Assembly (NCBI RefSeq): GCF_004135345.1
Contig: NZ_CP035495.1
Location: 868,001-932,000, forward strand
From: Xylanimonas allomyrinae
GTDB taxonomy: Bacteria; Actinomycetota; Actinomycetes; Actinomycetales; Cellulomonadaceae
Length of the DNA: 64,000 nucleotides
Direction of reading: 5' to 3'
Of the stretch, positions 31,657 through 40,791 are shown one piece after another. Every line of letters starts with the position of its first letter. Position 1 is the stretch's first letter. Position numbers and translations under genes: made by a program. The notes below the pieces were generated by a model. That model was not told the origin of the DNA. It saw only the letters and a program-made list of their open reading frames with translations, and did no database searches.

Positions 31657-33180
31657 CCCCTACGTCATCGGCGTGGACACCCACGCCCGCACCCACACGC
31701 TGAGCGTCCTGGAGGCTCCGACGGGAGGCTTCATAGACTCGGCCCAGTTCCCGTCAACGCCCGCAGGACTCAAGCGAGCAATCGCCTGGGCGGCCCGCCG
31801 GACTGTTGGTGATCTCGATGCACTGTGGGTCATCGAAGGCATCGGTACCTACGGGGCGCTGCTCTGCCGTGCCGTGCTCGAGTCCGGATACGACGCCGTA
31901 GAGGCTCCACGCATGGCGGCGCGCAGCAACCGGGGACTCGGGAAGTCCGACGAGCTCGACGCCCGCAGGATCGCAGCGGCGGCCCTGCCTCTGACGGAGA
32001 ACGAACTGCGAGTTCCTCGCACCAGCGACGGTGAGCGGGCAGCGCTGCGGGTTCTCGTCACCGCACGCGAGCACATGACGACCGAGCGCACCGCTGCCAT
32101 CAATGCGCTGACCGCTCTGGTGCGCGCCATGGACCTCGGAGTCGACGCCCGCCGACCCTTGTCTGCCAAGCAGATCACCGAGGTCTCGCGCTGGCGCGCC
32201 CGGAAGGAAGAGATCGGCGCTGCCACCGCTCGCGCGGAGGCCGTGCGGCTGGCCAGCCGAGTCCAAGCCCTGGACGACGACCTGTCGACCAACGCCACGC
32301 GGATCGACGCCCTCGTGCGGACCACCCCTGCGGCCGGACTGCTGGAGAAGGCCGGGATCGGGCCAGTCACGGCAGCCGTCGCACTCACTGTCTGGTCGCA
32401 CCCGGGACGCGTACGGTCTGAGGCCGCGTTCGCGGCGATCGCGGGAGTCAACCCGATCCCCGCATCGTCGGGAAACACCACCAGGCATCGCCTCAACCGC
32501 GGAGGCGACCGACGCCTGAACCGCGCCCTCCACATGGCCGTGATCACACGCATGGCGCACGACCCGGCCACCCGCGCCTACGTCGCTCGACGCACCGCCG
32601 AAGGATCCACGACGCGCGAGATCCGCAGGTGCCTCAAGCGCTACCTCGCACGGCACATCTACCGCTACCTCAACGCGGCCGCCGTGCCACTGCTCACGAC
32701 TTGACGAGACATAGGAGAGTCACTGGCACGCGTCCCCGGCCAGCCACGTCAACCGGTCAGCGGGATCCACCGGCGCCTGCTCGGGCCGCAACCGCCGCAC
32801 GTTGTCCCGAAACCACGTGATCGACCCCGTCCACCCGACCCGCTCGGCGATCACCGTAGCCGGCATGTCCGGGGTGTCGTTCAGCAACCGCCGCACCGCC
32901 GCCTCGAACGGCGTGAACGCCGTCGACGCTGCCCGCCGCTCGTACCTCGGCGGCCCGGCAGAGGCCACCGCCTTGACCACCGTCGTGCGCGAGATCCCCA
33001 ACCGCGCCGCGATCTGAGCCTTCGGAACGCCCTCGCCGGCCAACCGCCGGATCAACGCCCAGTCCTCCAAAGTGATCACTCTCCGATCGTCGTGAGTGTT
33101 CACCTTTCGAGCGTCGCAACCGTCCAGACTTCAGGCGTCGTCGACAGAGGGGCTGATGCGTCCCTCGAAGGTGATGGCGA

Positions 33181-34620
33181 GGTCAAGCCCCGCGGAGTGG
33201 TGTAGCGCTTTCTGATCCTTCGTAGTGCTGGGTCAGGTCAGGCGGCGGCTCCGATCGTGAGGGCCTGGGTCGGGACGACGTCGGTCGTCATGACGGTCAG
33301 CGGGGTTCGTGCCCGCTTGAGCGCGTCGAGGGAGAGGTAGCGGCGCCCTTCGGCCCATTCGTCGTGCTGCTCGGCTAGGACGGCGCCTACGAGGCGGACG
33401 ATGGCGTCCCGGTTGGGGAAGATCCCCACGACGTCGGTGCGGCGGCGGATCTCCTTGTTGAGACGCTCGTTGGGATTGTTCGACCAGATCTGGCGCCAGA
33501 TCTCTTTCGGGAAGCTCGTGAAGGCGAGGACGTCTGCGCGGGCGGCGTCGAGGTGGTCGTGCACGTCGGGTAGGGCGGCGGCGACCATGTCGAGGAGCTG
33601 GTCGAACTGGGCGTGGACCGCGGTCTCGGTGGGCTGGTCGTAGACCGAGTGCAGCATGGCCTTGACCGCGGGCCAGGACGCCTTGGGGCAGGCGGCCATG
33701 AGGTTCGCGGCGTAGTGGGTGCGGCAGCGCTGCCAGGTCGCGCCGGGCAGGTTCGCCGCGACGGCCTCGACCAGGCCGGCGTGCGCGTCGGAAGTGACGA
33801 GCTTGACGCCGGCCAGGCCGCGCGCGACGAGGTCGGCGAAGAACTCGTTCCACGCCGGCCCCGTCTCGCTGGTCACGACCCGGGTGCCGAGGACCTCGCG
33901 GTGCCCGTCACCATTCACACCGGTCGCCACGAGGACGACGGAGTTGATCACGCGGCCGTGCTCACGGACCTTCATCGTCAGCGCGTCCGCGGCGACGAAC
34001 GTGAACGGACCCGACTCGCCCAGTGGGCGGTGGCGGAACGCGTCGACCTGGTCGTCGAGGTCTGCGGCCATGCGGGAGACCTGCGACTTCGAGAGGCCGT
34101 CGATCCCCAACGTCTTGACGAGCTTGTCCATCCGGCGGGTGCTCACACCTGCCAGGTAGCAGTCGGCCACGACGGTGGTCAGAGCGGACTCGGCGCGCTT
34201 GCGGCGCTCGAGGAGCCAGTCCGGGAAGTACGTTCCCTCGCGCAGCTTTGGGATCGCGACGTCGATCGTGCCCACCCGGGTGTCCATCTCACGGTGGCGG
34301 TAGCCGTTGCGCTGCGCCTGACGGTCTGGGGAGCGTTGGCCCCACTCCGCGCCGACGACGGCGTCGGCGTGCTCGGACAGCAGGGCGTTGATCATCGTCT
34401 GCAGCAGTGAGCGCATCAGGTCGGGTGACGACTCGGCCAGCGCACCCTTGAGCAGACGTGCGGGGTCGACAATGTAGGGAGCGGTCATCGTGTGCTTCTC
34501 CATCCAAGAGTGCTTTCGCAAGGTCTCTTGAAGGATCACGCGGTGACCGCCTCTCATCTCCCGGCTGTCACGCCGGCGACGACCACCTGGCCGACCTACA
34601 CCACTCTGCGGGACTCGACT
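33181..34620 (-). mobile_element. IS256-family element 2, inserted near the 3' end of the IS-A transposase gene
   Basis: 1440 bp with imperfect terminal repeats (GGTCAAGCCCCGCGGAGTGG on the left; reversed right end AGTCGAGTCCCGCAGAGTGG). Perfect 8-bp duplication GATGGCGA at 33173-33180 and 34621-34628. Same orientation as the gene it interrupts, which creates a long artificial open frame across the junction. Confidence 0.94.
33238..34488 (-). CDS. IS256-family transposase (copy 2)
   Basis: 416 residues from ATG 34488 (MTAPYIVDPARLLKGALAE); an in-frame ATG at 34503 (MEKHTMTAPY) is an alternative. Same domain order and DDE residues as copy 1 ([34 protein letters not shown]). The open frame extends upstream to 35046 and fuses to a piece of the IS-A transposase, but that extension is the disrupted host gene. 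Complete and potentially active. Confidence 0.95.
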   Translation of the reverse strand: MTAPYIVDPARLLKGALAESSPDLMRSLLQTMINALLSEHADAVVGAEWGQRSPDRQAQRNGYRHREMDTRVGTIDVAIPKLREGTYFPDWLLERRKRAESALTTVVADCYLAGVSTRRMDKLVKTLGIDGLSKSQVSRMAADLDDQVDAFRHRPLGESGPFTFVAADALTMKVREHGRVINSVVLVATGVNGDGHREVLGTRVVTSETGPAWNEFFADLVARGLAGVKLVTSDAHAGLVEAVAANLPGATWQRCRTHYAANLMAACPKASWPAVKAMLHSVYDQPTETAVHAQFDQLLDMVAAALPDVHDHLDAARADVLAFTSFPKEIWRQIWSNNPNERLNKEIRRRTDVVGIFPNRDAIVRLVGAVLAEQHDEWAEGRRYLSLDALKRARTPLTVMTTDVVPTQALTIGAAA

Positions 34621-35147
34621 GATGGCGAACGCGTTGAGTGCGGCCTTCCACCGGATGACCCATCGTGCCCGGCCACGGCCGGTGGGGTCCAGGGACCTCG
34701 TGACGAGGTAGAGGCACTTCAGGGCGGCGGTGTCGTTCGGGAAGTGCCCGCGGGCGCGCACGGCTCTCCGGTAGCGGGCGTTCAAGCTCTCGATCGCGTT
34801 CGTGGTGCAGATGATCTTGCGGATCTCCACGTCGTAGTCCAGGAACGGGACGAACTCCGGCCACGCGGACCGCCACAGCTTCACCGCGGCCGGGTACTTG
34901 CCCGCCCACTTGTCGGCGAAGTCGTCCAGGCGCACCTGCGCGACCTCGGCGTTCACCGCGGTGTAGATCGGCTTGATGTCCCGGGCCATGGCGTCCCAGT
35001 CCTGCCGGGCCGCGTACCGGAACGTGTTGCGGATCAGGTGGATCACACAGGTCTGGACCTGCGCAAGCTCCCAGGTCGTGGTGATCGCGTCGGGCAGCCC
35101 CTTGAGATTCTTCTATGTTCCGCAAGTCGGGATCGATGTAGCGCTTG

Positions 35148-36224
35148 TCACGCGATGATGGGCTCGGCGGTTCGCGTCGTGGCGGTGAGGGTGCGGTAGA
35201 TCTGTCGGGCGAGGTAGCGCTTGAGGCATCGGCGGATCTCCTTCTTCGTGCGGCCGTCCGCAGAGCGGCGCTCGACGTAGGCCTTGGTCTCGGGGTCCCA
35301 GCGCATGCGTACGACGACCGCCATGTGAAGGGCTTGGTTGAGGCGCCGGTCTCCGCCGCGGTTGAGCCGATGGCGCACGGTGTTGCCTGACGAAGCGGGG
35401 ATGGGGTTCACGCCGGCGAGTGCGGCGAACGCGGCCTCGTCGCGCAGGCGGCCGTCGTGGGACCAGGCGGCCATGGCCACGGCTGCTGTCACCGGACCGA
35501 TGCCCGGCATCTCCAGGAGCGCTCGGGCGGGGCTCTGGTGCAGCAGTTCGGTCATCGTCTTGGTGTTCGCGGCGATCTCCTCGTCGAGCGCGATGACACG
35601 GCGCGCCAGGCGGAGGGCCTCAGCGCGAGCGGTCGCGGCGCCGATCTCCTCGGTCCGGGTTCGCCAGCGGGAGACCTCGAGGATCTGCGCTGAGGACAGG
35701 GGCTTACGGGCGTCGATGCCCAGGTCCACGGCGCGCAGCAGCGCAATCAGGGTGTTGATCGTCCCGGTGCGCTCGCTCGTCATGTGGTCTCGGGCCGCGA
35801 CCACGACACGTAGCGCAGCACGGGTTCCGTCGTCCTTTCGCAGGTGTCGCAGGTTCAGGACGTTCAGGGGCAGGACGGCGGCGGCGATCCGGCGAGCGTC
35901 AAGGGGGTCGGACTTGCCGAGCCCCCGGTTGGCCTTGGCGCTCATCCGGGCAGCCTCCACGACCTGGTAGCCCGCGGCAGTGACGGCTTTGGCGAGCTGA
36001 GCGCCGAACGTCGCGGCGCACTCGATCACCCACAGGGCGGCCAGATCGCCACCGGTCCGGCGGGCAACCCACGCGATCGCACGGGCAAGGCCGGCCGGCG
36101 TGGTCGGGAACTGCCCGTCATCGACGATCTCGCCGGTGGGTGCGGCGAGGATCGACAAGGCGTGGCTCTTGGCATGGGTGTCCACGCCGATGACGAACGG
36201 ATGGTCGTGCGCGACGATGGTCAC
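35148..36224 (-). CDS. IS110-family transposase (copy 2)
   Basis: 358 residues: MTIVAHDHPFVIGVDTHAKSHALSILAAPTGEIV start, the RuvC-like DEDD N-terminal domain, LLEMPGIGPVTAAVAMAAW, and the C-terminal serine domain AGVNPIPASSGNTVRHRLNRGGDRRLNQALHMAVVV. Uninterrupted and full length. The nearly matching copy 1 differs in many residues, so these are separate arrivals rather than a local duplication. Confidence 0.95.
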   Translation of the reverse strand: MTIVAHDHPFVIGVDTHAKSHALSILAAPTGEIVDDGQFPTTPAGLARAIAWVARRTGGDLAALWVIECAATFGAQLAKAVTAAGYQVVEAARMSAKANRGLGKSDPLDARRIAAAVLPLNVLNLRHLRKDDGTRAALRVVVAARDHMTSERTGTINTLIALLRAVDLGIDARKPLSSAQILEVSRWRTRTEEIGAATARAEALRLARRVIALDEEIAANTKTMTELLHQSPARALLEMPGIGPVTAAVAMAAWSHDGRLRDEAAFAALAGVNPIPASSGNTVRHRLNRGGDRRLNQALHMAVVVRMRWDPETKAYVERRSADGRTKKEIRRCLKRYLARQIYRTLTATTRTAEPIIA

Positions 36225-36526
36225 GGCGGTTGGTGCCTTCCTCGTTCGGGAACTCCGGTCTGACCGTCAAGGCCGGCGCCGGTCCGGGAGGAAATCACTT
36301 CAGGGCATGTCTGTGATGGGTCACAGCCCCGTGCCACCGTGAGGCTGGACAGTCTTCTGATCAGGCCACCGAGGTGGGCCGGAACGGCGCCGGCCACCCT
36401 GCTCACGCGGACAAATCTCAAGAAGGGCACGCTCGCAGCGGCCAGCCGTCACAAGAGTCACACCCGAGCAGAACAGCCGACGCCATCCTCGACAGCCAGT
36501 CCCAGACCAGCCACCTGAAGACTCAC
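36225..36526 (-). ncRNA. IS110 5' non-coding end: predicted bridge RNA region (copy 2)
   Basis: 302 bases without a gene ahead of the transposase (reverse strand). Segments GGCGCCGGCC near 36405 and CCGGCGCCGG near 36275 could pair in stems. The first 40 bases are conserved with copy 1, while the middle differs. Predicted bridge RNA by position and family; structure not computed. Confidence 0.55.
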
Positions 36527-37347
36527 AGGCCGTCGCACACCGCGATGCACACGTCCCGCACACCCCGGTTCTTGATCTCGGTGAGCACGCTCAGCCAGAA
36601 CTTCGCGCCCTCACCACCGTCGCCGGCCCAGATCCCCAGGATGTCCCGTTCCCCGCGGGTCGTGACGCCGATCACGACGTAGAACGGCTTGTTCGTGACC
36701 TGCCCGTCACGGACCTTCACGACCAGGGCGTCGATGAAGATCACCGGATACACCTCGTCGAGCGGGCGGGTGGACCACTCGGTCATCTCCGCGACGACCT
36801 TGTCCGTGATCCGCGAGACGGTGTCCCTCGACACCGACGCACCGTAGACCTCGGCGAAGTGCGCGCTGATCTCCCCGGTGGTCAGCCCCCGCGCGGTCAG
36901 CGACAGCACGAGCTCGTCGATCCCGTCCAGGCGCCGCTGCCGCTTCTTGACGATGACCGGGTCGAACGTGCCCTCCCGGTCCCTGGGCACGTCGACCTGC
37001 ACCGGCCCGATCTCGGTGATCACCGTCTTCGACCGCGTCCCGTTGCGCTCGTTCGAGCCCGCCTTCGCGTCCCGGTCACCGGCCTCGTACCCGAGGTGCT
37101 CGGTGAGCTCCTCCTCGAGCGCGGTCTCCAGCACCTGCTTCGTCACCTCGGCCAGCAACCCGTCCGGGCCGACCAGACCGACACCCGTCGACCTCGCCTG
37201 CGCCACCAACTGCTGGGCGAACCGCTGCCTGTCCTCATCCTCGAGCATCACGGGCTCGATGATCTCGGTCATCCTGCCTGCCTCCCCGCCAAGCTCCCGC
37301 CCGGCGTGTCAGGCCGACCCCCACCCACCGTTAATCGGAAAGACCCC

Positions 37348-37805
37348 GTGCAGGTAGGCCTCCATCACGACCGCGAACAGCGCCTGGTCCACGCGGCGGC
37401 GCCGCTCGAGCAGCGACGGGAAGAACGACCCCGTGCGTAGCTTCGGGATCCGCAGATCCAGGTCACCGGCCGTGGTCGTGAGCACCCGCGCCCGCGAGCC
37501 GTTGCGCTGGGCCGTGCGCGAGCTCGTGCGTTCGAACGGGGCCGCGCCGATCACCGCGGTCGCCTCTGCGTCGATCAGCTCCTGGTAGAGCGTCTGGGTC
37601 GCGACCCTGATCCGATCGGAGACATCCGTGCCCTGGAGCTCATCGAGCAGCGCGAGCAGGGCAGACTGGTCCATAGCCATCGTGCGATGTGTCCTTCCGT
37701 GAGTTCCCTAGTCCGGTCTCACTGACCATCGCACGATGGCCTTCTACGTCGTGGCCACGACGCTCAGGCCCGCGGAACTACACCACCACCAGGGACGTCA
37801 CCCAG
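37348..37805 (-). pseudogene. IS256-type transposase fragment (IS-B), cut by IS-A
   Basis: About 110 N-terminal residues of another IS256 transposase: MDQSALLALLDELQGTDVSDRIR, RTAQRNGSRARVLTTTAGDLDLRIPKLRTGSFFPSLLERRRRVDQALFAVVMEAYLHG, then the IS-A inverted repeat. The rest of the gene is nowhere in the window. Upstream its own end resembles the other IS256 ends (TGGTGTAG on the reverse strand at about 37777-37784). About 250 bases from here to the lipoprotein gene hold nothing recognisable. Confidence 0.8.
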
Positions 37806-38058
37806 TGTCGTGCCGTGGCGTGTTTTGCACACGACCGGGTGATTCTTCGGACGTGGGCGAGTTCTCTGACCTGCGGTGCAAGACGCCTGGTGCCGTGTGT
37901 GGCCGCGGACCGTGTGCGAGCGTCTGACGACTGTTCGCGTGAAGGGGCGCGTGCAAGCGTTACCATCGCGCGAAAATTGGCAAGAAGCCGAGCGGTACGC
38001 TTGGTGCATTGGCATGCGGGTGAGTTCTGGAATGCGTCAGAGCATGAGGAGTTTCAAC

Positions 38059-38544
38059 GTGAAGCGACACCTGAGAGTGGTCTCTGCCGGGATTGGCCTG
38101 GTCGGCAGTGCTGCGCTGATTTTGGGACTGGCGGGGTGCCGCGATTCGTCAGACGTCGATGGTGCGGCGGAGGTCGGCTCATCCGAGCAAGCAGCAAACA
38201 GTACGCCGGCAGAGACGGAGACTCCGTCGGCCGAGACGGAAACGCCAGATGCCCTTGAGCCTTTGGCTGTGACGAACGAACCCGAAAAGTCGGCTGATTC
38301 TGATGAGGTAGTTATGGCCAAGGCGTGCTACAACTTGTTTCTCGCCAATGACACTGATCCAGAATACCCCAATACGACCATTGATGCTATCGATAACCCC
38401 GATGGGACCGTCACATTCACTCTCTTGCCCTTGAAAGACATGGTCGCCAATGGCGTGAGATTTACTCCCAAAGAGACATGTTCTGTCACCGTGCGACCAT
38501 CAGGTCAAAAGGGTGTGCCCGCAGATCTAGTGTTGCCGGAGTAG
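38059..38544 (+). CDS. Putative lipoprotein, first of a tandem pair
   Basis: 161 residues from GTG 38059 (VKRHLRVVSAG), preceded by GAGGAG at 38046-38051. Signal peptide with positive start, hydrophobic core GIGLVGSAALILG and lipobox LAGC at about residue 27, so predicted to be lipid-anchored on the outer face of the membrane. Then an acidic Thr/Glu-rich linker (TPAETETPSAETETPDA) and a small domain with two cysteines (KACYNLF and KETCSVTV). No family recognised. The gene is clearly less GC-rich than its surroundings, suggesting transfer. Confidence 0.7.
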   Translation: MKRHLRVVSAGIGLVGSAALILGLAGCRDSSDVDGAAEVGSSEQAANSTPAETETPSAETETPDALEPLAVTNEPEKSADSDEVVMAKACYNLFLANDTDPEYPNTTIDAIDNPDGTVTFTLLPLKDMVANGVRFTPKETCSVTVRPSGQKGVPADLVLPE

Positions 38545-38597
38545 CAGTGCAACGTACTGACGGTTTGCCAAGCGATGATCGCTGAGGAGTTTTCGAC

Positions 38598-39065
38598 GTG
38601 AAGCGACACCTGTGAGTGTTTTCTGCTGGGATTGGCCTTGTCGGCAGTGCTGCGCTGATTCTGGGACCGGCGGGGTGCCGTGATTCGGCGGACGTCGATG
38701 GTGCGGCGGAGGCCGACTCAAGTACGGCGGCTGCGACAGAAGTGCCTGCAGAGACAGAGGCACCAGACACGACTGAGTCATCAGGATCCTCGACTGAGCA
38801 AGGAACTGCTACAGATCCCAACGAGATTGCATACAACCTGTGGCACAACGGAGAGGATGGCATAGGTTTTGCCTTGGTTTCGTCGGGGGATGCTTATGTG
38901 GATAGCAATGGCAAGCAGGTCAAGTGGCGGAGTATCTTGCTCTTGGAGGACGTTGAAGGACTAGGCACACTTGGCGACGTCGCTGAGTTTCTCTTTATTG
39001 GCGCCCCGGACGATGGTGGTACGCCACAGTTTGTGCCTGGCAATCCCGACGTCTACATTTACTAG
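38598..39065 (+). pseudogene. Second tandem lipoprotein copy with a stop at codon 6
   Basis: The first 100 bases repeat the preceding gene almost exactly, including the ribosome site and GTG AAG CGA CAC CTG, but AGA has become TGA at codon 6. A GTG two codons later (38616) would restart at FSAGIGLVGSAALILGPAGC, losing the positive n-region and weakening the lipobox (PAGC instead of LAGC). The C-terminal part (ending GNPDVYIY) is unrelated to copy 1. Either a pseudogene or a protein with altered export. Confidence 0.6.
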
Positions 39066-39290
39066 TAGTGGCAGCATTGCACGTGATGCACCACGTGGCT
39101 TGACCGTGTGACCCTCGCCCTCCCAGGGGTCCGGCAAAGTTGCCGGTGGCGGGTTGACAGCGCATGACGTGCGTCTTTGCAGGTGAGACGGGGTGTGCGG
39201 GCGGGCTGCTGCCCGGTTGGATCGGGGGTTCCTACACCATCCGGCCTCACGGAACGGGAGTCCGCCCGCACCATTCCGTCGTCGCGTACG

Positions 39291-40420
39291 CATGCTGTCG
39301 TCTCCAAGCCTGTCTCGCGGCAGGCACTGTTGTTGGAGATGCTTGCCCCGGTGGCCGATCCGCGTGACCCGCGCGGGCGGCGGCACACCGTCGCTGCTTT
39401 GCCCGCGGTCGCGGTGGGCGCGGTGTTGACCGGGGGGCGCGCGGGTTCACGGCGATCGCGCAGTGGGCCAAGGACGCCGACTGGCCGCGCTCGGCACGAA
39501 CCGGGTAGCGGACGAGTCGACGTTCCGGCGGGTCTTCGCCCGCCCAGGCGCCGACGCCTTGGATCAGGTCCTCGGCGCCTGGGCCGTGACCCGCACCAAG
39601 GCGGTCGGCGCCCGGCGTGTCCTGGCGATCGACGGCAAGGCGGCCTGCGGGGCACGCAAACGCTGTGCGGCCGTCTCCTTCCTCGTCGCGGCGCTCGACC
39701 ACACCACGGGTGTCGTGGCTGGGCAGGTCGGCATCGACGACAAGGGCTCGCAGATCGTCGCGGCCCGGACCTTGATCGAGCGGCTCGACCTGCGCGCCGC
39801 CGTGGTGACGTTGGACGCTCTGCACACACAGCGGGAGACGGCCGCGAAGATCCGCGCCGCGGGCGCCGACTTCGTCCTCGTGGTCAAGGGCAACCAGAAG
39901 ACCTTGCACAGCCGGCACAAGGCCCTGCCGTGGAAGGACGTCCCAGCCTGGACCACCACGCAGCGTGGGCACGGGCGGCGGGCGACCCGCACGATCAAGG
40001 TCCTCCAGCCCCCGCCTGGATCGAGTTCGACGACACCGTCCAGGTCGCCCAGCTGCTCCGCACCGTGACCGTCAAGGGGAAGAAGAGCGTCGAGGTCTGC
40101 TACGTCATCACCTCCGCCGACGCTCGCGTCGCGGACCCCGCCACCCTCGCCGCCTGGGTCCAAGGACATTGGGCAATAGAGGTGCGACTGCATTGGGTGC
40201 GGGATGTGACGCTTGACGAGGACCGCTCCCAGGCCGCGACCGGCGCCGACCCGCAGGTCAGGCATCGATCCGGAACACCGCCATCGGCATCCTGCCCATC
40301 ACCGGGGCCACGAACATCGCCCACGCGCTACGACATCACGCCACGACCTCGAACGGCCCATCCGCGCTGTCCTCACAGCATGACGTCACCGCAGGTCACA
40401 GACCCAAAATGCCGACAACG
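39291..40420 (+). pseudogene. Decayed ISAs1-family transposase
   Basis: In pieces across frames: LLLEMLAPVADPRDPRGRRHTVAALPAVAVGAVL, then TAIAQWAKDADW, then GTNRVADESTFRRVFARPG with VLAIDGKAACGARKRCAAV and LVVKGNQKTLH, then VEVCYVITSADARVADPATLAAWVQGHWAIEVRLHWVRDVTLDEDRSQ, finally RNTAIGILPITGATNIAHALR. That order is the H-repeat/ISAs1 transposase. At least four frame changes (near 39440, 39480, 40010 and 40255) separate the pieces, so decay is real here, unlike the single-base gaps in the core genes. Confidence 0.85.
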
Positions 40421-40791
40421 CCGGAGCCCTGCAGGAGCCCCTGATTCAACGCTTCTGCGGTGCCTCCCGGCGACTCCTGCGGGTGGGTGTGCCCGACCCG
40501 CGCCGAACGCGGTGTCCACTTGCTGCCGTGTCCAGAACATGCCATGGCGGTCCCACGCGCCTTCCCGTCTGACGTCCCTCAGGCCGAACCGCGGAACCAC
40601 GCCGCTGACGGCGCCGAGCGGACCACGTCCTGGGGGCTCAGGTCGTAGGAGAAGGCAGCAAACTGCCGTGACCGGAACCGGGTGTTGTGGGGCGCTGGGC
40701 GTGCTGTGCAGGCTTGTCGCGGCACGCCGACCGGACACCCGGCCGGGTGGCGAGAGCAAGCAGGCACCACCCCACGACGTCTGGAGTCACC

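Larger units (their letters stand above)
30190..32704 (+). pseudogene. IS110 transposase (copy 1), interrupted by an IS256 element
   Basis: Starts at GTG 30190, reads VTIVAQARPY, and is cut after codon 10 by 30221-31656. Beyond the 8-bp duplication it resumes VIGVDTHARTHTLSVLEAPTGG and continues to a normal stop at 32704. It holds the RuvC-like DEDD start (VIGVDTHA), the region LEKAGIGPVTAAVAL and the serine-bearing Transposase_20 segment AGVNPIPASSGNTTRHRLNRGG. With the insert removed it is about 353 residues and otherwise intact. A GTG at 31673 leaves a 343-residue frame, but that lacks the first catalytic strand. Confidence 0.88.
29899..32720 (+). mobile_element. IS110-family element 1, inside IS21 and itself interrupted
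   Basis: Left end GTGAGTATCCCGGTGGCTGATC and right end ACATAGGAGAGT align with the ends of the second IS110 copy (reverse strand, 35107-36526), fixing both borders. Flanking dinucleotides are CT (29897-29898) and CA (32721-32722). Without the IS256 insert and its duplication, the element is about 1.38 kb: about 290 bases of 5' non-coding DNA, then one transposase gene, then 16 bases. No terminal inverted repeats, as usual for IS110. Confidence 0.85.
29044..33103 (-). pseudogene. istA: IS21 transposase IstA, split by an IS110 insertion
   Basis: The N-terminal part (33103 down to 32723) has the helix-turn-helix LAGEGVPKAQIAARLGISRTTVVKAV and runs to WLAGDACQ. The C-terminal part (29896 down to 29044) resumes with DLWFPPRKIPLEDG and holds the DDE core (LTCAYSRFMLATMIPTRHT, LIWDNESGIG, KGVVERRNGFFETSF). 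Removing 29899-32720 with one copy of the junction dinucleotide rejoins them in frame as ACQ-(C or S)-DLWF. Only the IS110 insertion broke the gene; no other lesion is evident. Confidence 0.85.
28181..33116 (-). mobile_element. IS21-family element inside IS-A
   Basis: Terminal repeats CGACGCTCGAAAACTGAACAC (28181-28201) and, reverse-complemented, the matching arm at 33096-33116 with two mismatches; a second inner copy TTCGAAAAGTGAAC follows at the left end. It encodes istA and istB in the usual overlapping order on the reverse strand. It landed 14 bases past the stop codon of the IS-A transposase, so that gene's coding part was untouched. istA is split by an IS110 element at 29899-32720. Confidence 0.85.
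35107..36526 (-). mobile_element. IS110-family element 2, inside the IS-A transposase gene
   Basis: 1420 bp, flanked by AG dinucleotides at 35105-35106 and 36527-36528 (CT on the coding strand). It split the codons for the catalytic CDGLKGLPD segment of the IS-A transposase. On the reverse strand its left end GTGAGTCTTCAGGTGGCTGGTC matches the left end of IS110 copy 1. A 302-base non-coding 5' end, one gene, and about 40 bases at the 3' end. Confidence 0.9.
33131..37272 (-). pseudogene. IS-A transposase (IS256 family), split into three pieces
   Basis: N-terminal piece 37272 to 36527 (MTEIIEPVMLEDEDRQRFAQ to VCIAVCDGL, with DDE residues in FIDALVVKVRDG and VCDGL). Middle piece 35106 to 34621 (KGLPDAITTTWELAQVQT, CVIHLIRNTFRYAARQDW, the Glu segment TTNAIESLNARYRRAV, to NAFAI). 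C-terminal piece 33180 to 33131 (TFEGRISPSVDDA, then stop). Removing the IS110 with one CT and the IS256 with one GATGGCGA restores a single frame of roughly 420 residues. A different IS256 subgroup from the two inserted IS256 copies. Confidence 0.88.
28120..37347 (-). mobile_element. IS-A: IS256-type element, shattered by three further insertions
   Basis: Outer inverted repeats: GGGGTCTGTCCGATAGACGG at 28120-28139 and, on the reverse strand from 37347, GGGGTCTTTCCGATTAACGG; similarity continues another nine bases. Between them lie one split transposase gene (see 33131-37272) plus an IS21, an IS110 and a second IS256-type element. Removing the inserts leaves about 1.4 kb, the normal size. No matching 8-bp target duplication flanks it (GATCGGCA on the left, GTGCAGGT on the right), and only its right side lies in another transposase gene, so one flank was deleted or rearranged after insertion. 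Confidence 0.85.

Noticed and set aside
33238..35046. Apparent 602-codon transposase.
   Set aside because: It is an accidental in-frame read-through joining a middle piece of the IS-A transposase to the inserted IS256 copy; the GATGGCGA duplications mark the true border.
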